From: JAKAXG01 sp035702985
GTDB lineage: Bacteria > Actinomycetota > Acidimicrobiia > Acidimicrobiales > Palsa-688
Assembly (NCBI GenBank): GCA_035702985.1
Contig: DASSZD010000169.1
Coordinates: 1-13,019, forward strand
Length of the DNA stretch: 13,019 nt
Direction: 5' to 3'
The translations under genes were made by a program, and so were the position numbers. Below the pieces are notes generated by a model. The model had not been told where the DNA came from, did not search any database, and saw only the letters and a program-made list of their open reading frames with translations. Positions 1 to 6,679 of the stretch are shown piece after piece. Position 1 is the first letter of the stretch; each line of letters opens with the position of its first letter.

Positions 1-313
1 CGATGACGTGATCGTCACGGCGGATGGCGCCTTCGACGACCGCGACGTCGACGACGTCTTCGTGATCGGCCCGGCCGGCGAGTTCCCCGACATGGCGCGC
101 CTGGGTGGCGGTCATCTCCTCGACGTCGCAGCCGGCCAGCAGGCGGGCCAGGCTGGCTTGGCGAGAACCGCCTCGCCACGCCTCGGCTACTACGGGGGCT
201 GGGACGGTCGGTACGACCTCTTCGGCGATGAAGCCGATATGGAGGGCCCACATGCGCCGGTCATTGCGATCGCCGGCAATCAGAGCCCCGGTGTCGTAGG
301 TGACGCCGGCCAC
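1..313 (-). CDS. vapC: PIN-domain toxin, VapC-like (3' end cut by window edge)
   Basis: Likely ribonuclease toxin of a type II toxin-antitoxin pair, acting in the cytoplasm on RNA and neutralised by the antitoxin encoded just upstream. Read from GTG at 313-311, the 104 visible residues begin with a short strand ending in YDTGALIAGD, the usual N-terminal PIN signature, with Asp7 as the first metal ligand. Glu44 lies in VPAPVVAEAWRGG, and Asp86/Asp89 in HEDVVDVAVVEGA are the next acidic positions. A final acidic residue is expected just beyond the window. The GTG start overlaps the antitoxin stop by one base (TAGTG), which implies translational coupling and fixes the start despite the lack of a good ribosome site. 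PIN family membership is well supported by fold-level motifs. The RNA target is unknown, and the name vapC is by family only. Confidence 0.85.
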   Translation of the reverse strand, partial: MAGVTYDTGALIAGDRNDRRMWALHIGFIAEEVVPTVPAPVVAEAWRGGSRQASLARLLAGCDVEEMTATQARHVGELAGRADHEDVVDVAVVEGAIRRDDHVI

Positions 314-573
314 TATGCGGATCGCTTGGCAGTGGTTCGCCCAAGCAACTCCCGTGCTCGGGCCAACCCTTCTGCGAGTTCCTGCTCCGATAGCGGCCCG
401 TGGTCCGACTCCCACTCGGCTACTGCCCGCCGCCCCGCTTCCAAGCGCAGCCGGTGGGAGGCCGTTTCGGCGATCCACGCGCTGAATGAGGTACCTGAAG
501 CCTCAGCCGCGGCGTCGATCGCCTTGGCCAGATCGGGCGGGAACGACACGGAACGCTTGTCTCGCTGCGCCAT
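313..573 (-). CDS. vapB: Ribbon-helix-helix antitoxin, VapB-like
   Basis: An 86-residue antitoxin partner of the PIN toxin. Residues 7-35 (KRSVSFPPDLAKAIDAAAEA and the following helix) have the strand-helix-helix look of a ribbon-helix-helix DNA-binding domain. Residues from about 45 on (RAVAEWESDHGPLSEQELAE) form the acidic C-terminal tail that normally wraps the toxin. Proteins of this family usually repress their own operon as antitoxin or toxin-antitoxin complex. The ATG at 573-571 has no Shine-Dalgarno sequence. A TACCAT box ends six bases upstream, which would put the transcription start at or next to the ATG (leaderless message). A short dyad TAGC-ACA-GCTA overlaps that box and could be the operator. 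The stop codon shares a base with the toxin GTG. The actinobacterial VapB type is likely, but other RHH antitoxin families look similar at this length. Confidence 0.85.
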   Translation of the reverse strand: MAQRDKRSVSFPPDLAKAIDAAAEASGTSFSAWIAETASHRLRLEAGRRAVAEWESDHGPLSEQELAEGLARARELLGRTTAKRSA

Positions 574-579
574 ACGTCG

Positions 580-594
580 ATGGTAGCACAGCTA
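580..594 (-). promoter_or_regulatory. Possible vapBC leaderless promoter and autoregulatory operator
   Basis: On the minus strand TACCAT (585-580) resembles an actinobacterial -10 box and is followed by six bases and then the vapB ATG. The plus strand reads TAGC (584-587), ACA, GCTA (591-594), a four-base inverted repeat overlapping the box, which is where an RHH antitoxin would be expected to repress. No clear -35 is seen. The arms are short enough to arise by chance. Confidence 0.35.
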
Positions 595-655
595 GTAGGA
601 CAGTGGGCGCAGAATGTCCGGCAGTACGAGACCGGCAATCCATCGACCGACGCTC

Positions 656-677
656 TTGACAGATGCCGAATCGGCAT
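656..677 (+). promoter_or_regulatory. TTGACA box abutting a perfect 15-base palindrome
   Basis: TTGACA (656-661), a perfect -35 consensus, is followed after one base by ATGCCGAATCGGCAT (663-677), two seven-base arms around one central base. In a sigma-70-type promoter the palindrome would fill the spacer between -35 and -10, a standard repressor or activator position. The -10 is not clear: the sequence after the palindrome is GGAGATGT. No convincing gene starts downstream before dedA at 1114, so the target would be dedA via a long leader, an unseen small RNA, or nothing current. Confidence 0.35.
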
Positions 678-737
678 GGAGATGTGGGTGGTCGGGAAAT
701 GCGGGCCAAGTGTCGGCGTCCCGGCGCAGTTTGTTCC

Positions 738-842
738 TCAGTCCGGGATTCTGAAGTCCCCTCGCATCGCGACTCTGAGCGCGGGGTCCAGACCACGCTC
801 GGCCTCGGCCTTCCGAACCGCTTGGAGGTCAGGGCCGATCTG
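738..842 (-). pseudogene. Possible relict C-terminus of an unidentified gene
   Basis: Reading the minus strand from 842 to the TGA at 740-738 gives 34 residues that look protein-like: mixed charges, an amphipathic stretch around QAVRKAEAERGLDPALRV, and the ending RGDFRIPD before the stop. Further upstream in the same frame the composition changes to Arg/Gly/Ser-rich sequence with no credible start codon, so no complete gene is present. It could be the tail of a gene truncated by rearrangement, or a chance frame. The family is not recognised. Confidence 0.25.
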
Positions 843-1038
843 GCCTTGACCGCCCCTCCCACCTGCGGACGATTCAGCGGAATCGCGCCAGCGGCGTTGA
901 CAGGTGCCCCGACACCCGCACCGTCACTGCGCGCGCCCACAAGGCCAGCGGTCACTGGCCACCTCACATTCCACGGGCGACCCCACGGGCGGCCGACCTG
1001 CCGGCAACGGCCGGAGCACCGGTCCGGGCGGCTGCTGG

Positions 1039-1044
1039 TAGCCT
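1039..1044 (+). promoter_or_regulatory. Possible -10 box for dedA
   Basis: TAGCCT (preceded by GCTGG) matches the TANNNT form of actinobacterial -10 boxes and lies about 70 bases upstream of the dedA ATG. No clear -35 is visible at the right spacing, so this is only a candidate. Confidence 0.25.
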
Positions 1045-1113
1045 GCCCCGGCCCGGTTTCGGCCGACGGACCGGCTACCCGGGCATCCGACCAGCGACGC
1101 GGGTGCACGGCCA

Positions 1114-1743
1114 ATGAACATCGACAACCTCCTGCACACCTACGGTTACGCCGCCGTCTTCGTGCTGGTCGGAGCCGAGAGCCTGGGCATCCCCCTGCCG
1201 GGCGAGACCATCCTCATCGCGGCCGGCATCTACGCCGGCACCACCCACAAGCTCAATATCTGGCTGATATTCGCCGTCGCCGCGGCGGCAGCCGTCATCG
1301 GCGACAACATCGGTTTCTGGATCGGGGACAAGGGCGGCTACCGGCTCCTGCGCCGCTACGGCCGCTACGTACGGGCCGACGAGACCAAGATCAAGATCGG
1401 CCGGCTGGTCTTCGACCGCCACGGCGGCAAGGTGGTGTTCTTCGGCCGGTTCGTCTCGGTGCTGCGAACCTACGCCGCGTTCCTCGCCGGGACGCTGAAG
1501 ATGCGCTGGCGCCGGTTCCTGCCGTTCAACGCCGCCGGCGGGATCGTGTGGGCCGCCATCTACAGCTTCGTGCCCTACCAGGTGGGCAGCGCCATCAGCC
1601 GGGCCTCCCACGGCGTCGACATCGCCCTCGGCGTGGCCGCGGTGGCGATCGTGGCCGCTTCGATCGTGCTGGTCCGCCGCAGGGCCGGCCAGCTGGCCGA
1701 GGACGCCGAGAAGGCCTACCCGGGTCCCCTGCCCGACCACTGA
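1114..1743 (+). CDS. DedA-family inner membrane protein
   Basis: A 209-residue polytopic membrane protein of the DedA (SNARE-associated, VTT-domain) family. Members are transporters or lipid scramblases linked to envelope homeostasis, proton-motive force and recycling of undecaprenyl or phospholipid carriers. Visible family features are the re-entrant motif AESLGIPLPGETILIAAG with Glu22 and Glu31, Asp64 in GDNIGFWIGDKGG, and GRFVSVLRTYAAFLAG with Arg112 and Arg118. The six-residue spacing of the two arginines matches the essential pair of E. coli DedA proteins. Hydrophobic segments lie at about 12-40, 50-71, 106-126, 140-158 and 160-178, followed by a charged cytosolic tail. The ATG has no strong Shine-Dalgarno sequence, but the family N-terminus begins right there. 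A terminator follows within 35 bases, so it is probably monocistronic. The family call is firm, but the transported substrate is unknown. Confidence 0.93.
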   Translation: MNIDNLLHTYGYAAVFVLVGAESLGIPLPGETILIAAGIYAGTTHKLNIWLIFAVAAAAAVIGDNIGFWIGDKGGYRLLRRYGRYVRADETKIKIGRLVFDRHGGKVVFFGRFVSVLRTYAAFLAGTLKMRWRRFLPFNAAGGIVWAAIYSFVPYQVGSAISRASHGVDIALGVAAVAIVAASIVLVRRRAGQLAEDAEKAYPGPLPDH

Positions 1744-1773
1744 TCCGCCTGCGCGCCCCTTCGGGCCCGGACC

Positions 1774-1794
1774 GTCCGGCGACCGGACATTTTT
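1774..1794 (+). terminator. Intrinsic terminator after dedA
   Basis: GTCCGG (1774-1779), loop CGA and CCGGAC (1783-1788) form a perfect six-base GC-rich stem, followed by A and then TTTTT (1790-1794). It starts 31 bases past the dedA stop and separates dedA from the next gene. It is one of the few T-rich terminators in the window. Confidence 0.75.
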
Positions 1795-1824
1795 GAGCTT
1801 TCGGCTCTTGCCCCCCCTGGGGCG

Positions 1825-4680
1825 GTGGCGGATGCTTCTGACATGGATCAGGGACCAGCAGCCCCGGTGCCCCAGGGCCGGGGGAGGCCCTCGCGGAGCG
1901 GCGCGGGGCGGAAGCTGGGAATGCTGGTACCCCACCCTCCCCGCCGGCGGCCCTGGCAGGGGGCGGCCCTGCTGGCCCTGTTCACGGTGGTATTCGCCAT
2001 CCGCCTCCTGGACCGCTCCCGCTCGGATCCCCTCGGCGAGCTGTACGTGGTCCCGATCCTCGCCGCCGCGTGGTGGTTCGGGGCCGTCGGCGCCCTCCTC
2101 GGCGTCGCCACCGGCCTCGGGCTGATACTGCTGTGGGAGGAGCTCCTCGGCGGTCATGTCACCGCCGCCGGGTTCGCCATCCGGGCCACCATCCTGATCT
2201 CGGTGGGGGTGACCGCCGGGGCCATGGTGGACCGGGTGGCGGCTGCGGTGCGGACCTGGGACGCCCTGCTGCGGGCCTCACCCGACGCCGTGGTGGCGGT
2301 GGACGAGAACGGACGCGTCATCGAGATGAGCGACCGGGCCACCAAGCTGTTCGGTTACCGGGAGGAGGAGATGCTCGGCCGCCCGCTCGACGTGATCCTC
2401 CCCGACACCGTCAGCGGTCGTGACAGCGGCGCCGCCGGCCACTGGACCGAGCCCCGGCTGCGCCCGGTGCTGTGGGGCCGGACCATGACCGCCCGGCTGG
2501 CCTCCGGCGAGGACCTGCCGGTGGAGGTCAACGTGGCACCGGTCGTCCGTCGCGGACACCTGGGCGCGCTGGCCACCGTCCGCGACATCTCCGCCCGCAT
2601 CAGGGCGGAGGAGGACGTCCGCCGGTCCGAAGCCCGGTTCCGGGGCGCCCTGGACACCATGCTCGACCCGTTCCTCATCCTCGGCGCCCTCCGCGACACC
2701 CGGGGCGTGATCGTCGACTTCCTGTACGACTACGTCAACGCCGCGGCGGCCGTCGACCACCACCTCCCGGCGGCCGAGCTGATGGGACGGACACTGCTGG
2801 ACCTCCGACCCAACCTGGCCGGGTCCCCCGTCTTCGACGCCTACGTGGCGGTGGTGACCACCGGCAAACCACTGGTGCTGCAGGAGCTCCCCTACGAGGA
2901 CACCGTAGGGCCATCGCAGCGGAGGTTCTTCGACGTGCACTCCACCCGCCTGGGTGACGGCGTGGCGTGCACCTGGCGGGACGTGACAGCCGGGGTGGAG
3001 GCCCGGGCCCAGCTCCGCCAGGCCGCCCGCCGCTTCGAGGCGGCCTTCGACCGGGCTCCGGCGGGCGTGGCGCTGATCGGTCTCGACCTGGTGATCCGCC
3101 AGGCGAACCCGGCCTTCGCCGACATGCTCGGGCTCTCGCCCGACGCCCTGACCGGCCACTCCCTGCTGGAGCTGACCGACTCCCCCACCAGCACCGAGGC
3201 CATCGCCACGCTGGCCGACCTCGGCGCCCGTTACGAGGCGGCCCAGCGGACGGACCTGCGCCTGACCGGCTCCTACGGCCAGCCGGTGTGGGTTTCGCTC
3301 AGCGCCGGCCGGGTCCCCGACGAGATGGACCTGCCCGGCTATCTCGTGGTGCACGCCGAGAACGTCAGCGCCCGCCGGGAGTACGAGGAGAGACTGGTCT
3401 ACATGGCCAGCCACGACGGGCTGACCGGCCTGCTCAACCGCCGGCAGTTCGTCGATGACCTCGACCGCCACCTGTCCATGGTCAACCGTTATGGGGGCGG
3501 CGGGGCGCTGGTGCTCCTGGACCTGGACAACTTCAAGTACGTCAACGACACCCTCGGTCACGCCGCCGGCGACGAGGTCATCCGGGGTATCGCCACGACC
3601 CTGCGGGGGCGCCTCCGTGACACCGACCTCCTGGCCCGGCTGGGAGGCGACGAGTTCGCGGTCCTGGTTCCCGTCGCCGATGAGACCTCCGCCCGGCACC
3701 TGGCCGACTCGCTGCTGGAGGCGACCCGGGGCGGGGTCGGGTCGGGTACGGTGACCGGCCGCATCCGCACATCGGCCAGCGCCGGGGTGGTGGTGCTCGG
3801 GCCGGACAGCGGCTCGGCCACCGAGGTGCTGGCCCTCGCCGACGTGGCCATGTACGCAGCCAAGGACGAGGGCCGCGACTGCGTCGTGGTCTACGACCCG
3901 CACAGCCCCCATCTGGCCCGCTGGCACGCCCGTTTCCGCTGGATCGACCGGATACGCGAGGCGCTCGAGAAGGACGAGTTCACCCTCTACGCCCAACCGA
4001 TACTCAGGCTGCACGGCAGCGAGATAACCCACTACGAGCTGCTCCTGCGCATGCGCACCGACGGCGAGCTGGTCGGTCCGGGCCACTTCTTGTACATCGC
4101 CGAGCAGCACGGGCTGGCCCGCCCCATCGACCGCTGGGTGGTGCAGGAAGCCATCCGCCTGGCGGCGCAGTATCCCGGCCCGCCCGGGCGCCGCTTCGAG
4201 GTCAACCTGTCCGCCGAGTCCCTGGGCGACCCGGATCTACCCGACCTCGTGGCCGCCACGCTCCGCCACCACGAGGTCGACCCGCGCCGCTTGATCTTCG
4301 AGATCACCGAGACCGCGGCCATATCCAACTTCGGGGCGGCCCGGGCTTTCGTCCAGCGGATCACCGACCTGGGCTGTGGCTTCGCCCTCGACGATTTCGG
4401 AGCCGGGTACGGCTCGTTCTACAACCTCAAGCACCTCCCGCTTCAGTACCTGAAGATCGACGGGGAGTTCATCCGGCAGCTGCCGGCCAGCCGGACCGAC
4501 CAGCTGATCGTGCAGGCCGTGGTGGAGGCCGCTCACGGCCTGGGCAAGCAGACGATCGCCGAATATGTCACTGATCAAGCCACTTTGGACGTGCTTCGGG
4601 AGTACGGGGTGGACTTCGCCCAGGGATACCACGTGGGCCGGCCGGTCGACCCGGCCACGGCCTTCGGCGGCCGGCGCTGA
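1825..4680 (+). CDS. Membrane sensor with three PAS domains, GGDEF and EAL (c-di-GMP turnover)
   Basis: A 951-residue cyclic-di-GMP signalling protein anchored in the cytoplasmic membrane. Hydrophobic segments at about 43-62, 73-107 and 114-136 include LYVVPILAAAWWFG, resembling the DUF4118/KdpD-type sensor region. PAS domains follow at about 145-258, 270-395 and 401-522. The GGDEF domain (about 525-688) has intact G607-G-D-E-F611, and an RxxD inhibitory site (Arg598-Asp601, RDTD) exactly five residues before it. The EAL domain (about 702-945) begins YELLLRM (Glu738; ELL instead of EAL) and keeps EVNLSAES, FEITET, DDFG (Asp856-Asp857), LKIDGEFI, TIAEYV and QGYHVGRP, so phosphodiesterase activity is plausible. 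Both catalytic modules look competent, and the PAS signals presumably set the balance. GTG 1825 is the longest sensible start. ATG 1843 (residue 7) or ATG 1921 (residue 33) are alternatives, all upstream of the first membrane segment. It ends 21 bases from the convergent acyl-CoA synthetase, with no obvious terminator between. Confidence 0.93.
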   Translation: MADASDMDQGPAAPVPQGRGRPSRSGAGRKLGMLVPHPPRRRPWQGAALLALFTVVFAIRLLDRSRSDPLGELYVVPILAAAWWFGAVGALLGVATGLGLILLWEELLGGHVTAAGFAIRATILISVGVTAGAMVDRVAAAVRTWDALLRASPDAVVAVDENGRVIEMSDRATKLFGYREEEMLGRPLDVILPDTVSGRDSGAAGHWTEPRLRPVLWGRTMTARLASGEDLPVEVNVAPVVRRGHLGALATVRDISARIRAEEDVRRSEARFRGALDTMLDPFLILGALRDTRGVIVDFLYDYVNAAAAVDHHLPAAELMGRTLLDLRPNLAGSPVFDAYVAVVTTGKPLVLQELPYEDTVGPSQRRFFDVHSTRLGDGVACTWRDVTAGVEARAQLRQAARRFEAAFDRAPAGVALIGLDLVIRQANPAFADMLGLSPDALTGHSLLELTDSPTSTEAIATLADLGARYEAAQRTDLRLTGSYGQPVWVSLSAGRVPDEMDLPGYLVVHAENVSARREYEERLVYMASHDGLTGLLNRRQFVDDLDRHLSMVNRYGGGGALVLLDLDNFKYVNDTLGHAAGDEVIRGIATTLRGRLRDTDLLARLGGDEFAVLVPVADETSARHLADSLLEATRGGVGSGTVTGRIRTSASAGVVVLGPDSGSATEVLALADVAMYAAKDEGRDCVVVYDPHSPHLARWHARFRWIDRIREALEKDEFTLYAQPILRLHGSEITHYELLLRMRTDGELVGPGHFLYIAEQHGLARPIDRWVVQEAIRLAAQYPGPPGRRFEVNLSAESLGDPDLPDLVAATLRHHEVDPRRLIFEITETAAISNFGAARAFVQRITDLGCGFALDDFGAGYGSFYNLKHLPLQYLKIDGEFIRQLPASRTDQLIVQAVVEAAHGLGKQTIAEYVTDQATLDVLREYGVDFAQGYHVGRPVDPATAFGGRR

Positions 4681-4701
4681 CCGTGAGGTCCTGCCGTCCC
4701 T

Positions 4702-6585
4702 TCAGCCGGCGTAGAGGTCGTCGATCACCGCCGCGTAGCGCTCGTAGACCACCGCCCGTTTGACCTTCATGGTGGGGGTGAGTTCACCGGCAGCCGCCGT
4801 CAGCTCGTGCGGGAGGATCCGGAACTTCCGGATCCCCTCGGCGTGCGACCGGCGGGCGTTGACCCGGTTCACCACCGCCTCGATACGGGCCTCCAGGTCC
4901 GGATCGACCGACAGCGCCTCGTAGTCCTCGAGCTTGCGGTGCCGCCGGGCCCAGCGGCTCAGCTCGTCGGGGTCCAGGGCGATCAGGGCGGCGAGGTAAC
5001 GCCTGCCGTCGCCCACCACCACGGCCTCGGAGATGAGCGGGTCGTTGCACAGGTCCGTCTCGATGTCCTGCGGGGCGATGTTCTGACCTGCCGCGGTGAT
5101 GATGAGGTCCTTCTTGCGGCCCGATATCCGCAGCGTTCCGTCGGGTTCCAGGGTTCCGGTGTCGCCTGAGTGCATCCAGCCGTCGGCGTCGATGAGCTCC
5201 TGCGTGGCCTGCGGGTCGTCCAGGTAGCCGAGGCAGACGTTGCCCCCCTTCACCAGGATCTCCGAGTCCGGGCCCAGCTTGACGGTGATGCCGGGCAGCG
5301 GCTTGCCGACCGTGCCTATGCGGTTGTCGTCCATCCGGTTGGCGGTGGTCGGCCCGCACACCTCGGTCTGGCCGTAGATCTGGATCATCGGTAGGCCGAT
5401 GGCGTGGAACCACCTGATCAGGTCGGGATGGGCGGGAGCGGCCGCGGAGGCGACCACCCTGACCCGGTCCAGTCCGATCTGGCGCCGTATCACCGACCCT
5501 ACCGTCCGCTCCAGCACCTCGCGCAGGCCGGCGTCGGCCCAGTTGAGCGGCCGGTTCGCCTGCTCGGCGTCGACCTTCTCCAGGCCCAGCTGCACATAGC
5601 GCTCGATGACCCGCCGGATCGGGAACGGCTGCCCGCCCACGTTCTCCTCCACCGCCTCCCGCAGCTTCTCCCAGACCCGGGGCACGGCCAGGAACGCGGT
5701 GGGACGGCAGGCCGGGAGATCCTCGGCCACGGTGGCCAGGCTTCGGGCGAACCACGTCTCCCCGCCCACCGCGATGGGCAGGAACTCGCTCATCATCCGC
5801 TCGGCGATGTGGCTCAGCGGCAGGAACGACAGCAGGCGCTCCCCCTGGCCGATCCCCAGGGCGGGGGTCACGCTGCGCAGCGTCCACATGATGTTGCCGT
5901 GGGTGATCATGGTTCCCTTGGGGGGGCCGGTCGTTCCGCTGGTGTAGACGACGGTGGCCAGATCCCCGGCCGTCACCGCTCCCGCCCGCCGCCCCGTCTC
6001 GGCGGGCTCCCGTTCCAGGCTGTCGGCACCCAGCGATCGCAGCTCGTCCAGGCCCATCACCGCGGAGTCCGTCGACCGGCGGGTGCCGTCGGCGATGACC
6101 AGTTGCTGCAGGGAAGGCACCCGTTCCCGGTTCTCGAGCACCTTTCCCAGCTGGCCGTGGCCGTCCACGAAGCAGACGACCGACCGGGAGTGGGCCAGCG
6201 CGTAGGCGACCTGCTCGCTGGAGCTGGTCGGGTAGAGCGGTACCGTGACGCAGCCGGCGGTCAGGGCCCCCAGGTCGGCGAGATGCCATTCCGGCCGGTT
6301 CCCGGACAGGACGGCTACCCGCTGGCCCGGCTCCACCCCCAGCGCGGCCAGACCGGCGGCGATCTCTCGAGCCCCCCGCTGGTAGTCCGACCAGGTGGTG
6401 ATCTCCCAGTTACCGCCCGAGCCGCGGGCCCGCATGGCCGGCTGGTCGGGCCGGCGGGCCGCATTGGACGCCATGGCTTCGATCAGGGTCGATCCCTGCT
6501 CGACCGGCACGCCGAGGACCGCCGGCGCCGGGGGCCGGGCCGGGCGCACCCGGGGGATGGGGATGGTGGGTGCTGACCTGACCAC
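4702..6585 (-). CDS. Long-chain acyl-CoA synthetase (AMP-forming)
   Basis: A 627-residue adenylate-forming enzyme predicted to activate a long-chain fatty acid with ATP to acyl-AMP and then acyl-CoA. The phosphate-binding loop YTSGTTGPPKG starts at Tyr214 and is followed by TMITHGN. Next come IYGQTEVCGPTT (aromatic/TE motif), GWMHSGDTG, and the hinge region ISGRKKDLIITAAGQNIAPQ, typical of the long-chain FadD15-like branch. The C-terminal catalytic lysine is Lys607 in LTPTMKVKR. Length and motif order match full-length long-chain synthetases. The open frame runs on upstream to 7509, but that part is an antisense-like shadow of the KAS III-like gene. GTG 6585 is chosen because AGGAGG sits eight bases upstream and the family N-terminus follows. 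It is third in the minus-strand cassette after the two ketosynthase-like genes, 92 bases downstream, with a hairpin in the gap. The enzyme class is firm. The preferred chain, and whether it feeds the ketosynthase pair, is inference. Confidence 0.93.
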   Translation of the reverse strand: MVRSAPTIPIPRVRPARPPAPAVLGVPVEQGSTLIEAMASNAARRPDQPAMRARGSGGNWEITTWSDYQRGAREIAAGLAALGVEPGQRVAVLSGNRPEWHLADLGALTAGCVTVPLYPTSSSEQVAYALAHSRSVVCFVDGHGQLGKVLENRERVPSLQQLVIADGTRRSTDSAVMGLDELRSLGADSLEREPAETGRRAGAVTAGDLATVVYTSGTTGPPKGTMITHGNIMWTLRSVTPALGIGQGERLLSFLPLSHIAERMMSEFLPIAVGGETWFARSLATVAEDLPACRPTAFLAVPRVWEKLREAVEENVGGQPFPIRRVIERYVQLGLEKVDAEQANRPLNWADAGLREVLERTVGSVIRRQIGLDRVRVVASAAAPAHPDLIRWFHAIGLPMIQIYGQTEVCGPTTANRMDDNRIGTVGKPLPGITVKLGPDSEILVKGGNVCLGYLDDPQATQELIDADGWMHSGDTGTLEPDGTLRISGRKKDLIITAAGQNIAPQDIETDLCNDPLISEAVVVGDGRRYLAALIALDPDELSRWARRHRKLEDYEALSVDPDLEARIEAVVNRVNARRSHAEGIRKFRILPHELTAAAGELTPTMKVKRAVVYERYAAVIDDLYAG

Positions 6586-6593
6586 GGCTGGCG

Positions 6594-6599
6594 CCTCCT
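6594..6599 (-). promoter_or_regulatory. Shine-Dalgarno site that fixes the acyl-CoA synthetase start
   Basis: AGGAGG on the minus strand, eight bases before GTG 6585. It is the strongest ribosome site in the window and shows that the synthetase is translated independently of the gene upstream. Confidence 0.8.
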
Positions 6600-6655
6600 G
6601 CTGATCGGGGCTTGTGGCTCCACCCTCTCGGCGCCGGCCGGGCGGATCCAGGGCC

Positions 6656-6679
6656 GAACGGCCCGGGGATCGGCCGTTC
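6656..6679 (-). terminator. Stable hairpin at the KAS III-like stop codon (attenuator or U-less terminator)
   Basis: GAACGGCC (6656-6663) and GGCCGTTC (6672-6679) are perfect eight-base arms around an eight-base loop, overlapping the stop codon of the KAS III-like gene (6680-6678). No T-run follows on the minus strand, so it is not a classical intrinsic terminator. It could reduce readthrough into the synthetase gene, stabilise the upstream mRNA end, or be a U-less actinobacterial terminator. Confidence 0.4.

Larger units (their letters stand above)
574..1113. other. Long intergenic region without an intact gene
   Basis: Between the antitoxin start and dedA there are about 540 bases in which no frame on either strand shows convincing protein-like composition over a full gene. 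The spanning frames are Arg/Pro/Ser-rich and look like shadows. Items noted inside are the vapBC promoter candidate, TTGACA plus a 15-base palindrome at 656-677, a possible relict minus-strand 3' end at 738-842, a six-base-stem hairpin GGGATT-CTGA-AGTCCC (one G-T pair) at 745-760, and two copies of CCACGGGCG at 971-979 and 983-991. The stretch up to about 780 looks less GC-extreme than the rest of the window, which would fit acquired DNA around the toxin-antitoxin pair. No tRNA or attachment site was recognised. Confidence 0.5.

Noticed and set aside
580..849. 89-residue plus-strand ORF in the gap before dedA
   Set aside because: It has no ribosome site, no family resemblance and weak coding character, and it overlaps the vapB promoter region.
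971..991. Tandem CCACGGGCG repeat
   Set aside because: There are only two copies with a 12-base period in GC-rich DNA, too few to call a repeat array or iteron.
503..1114. 203-residue minus-strand frame across the vapB-dedA gap
   Set aside because: The composition is Arg/Ser/Pro-rich, it overlaps the antitoxin antiframe, and no motif is visible. The only protein-like stretch in the gap is in a different frame (738-842).
2278..4110. 610-residue minus-strand frame opposite the GGDEF-EAL gene
   Set aside because: It is a low-complexity Val/Gly/Gln-rich antisense shadow of a gene with clear domain motifs on the plus strand.
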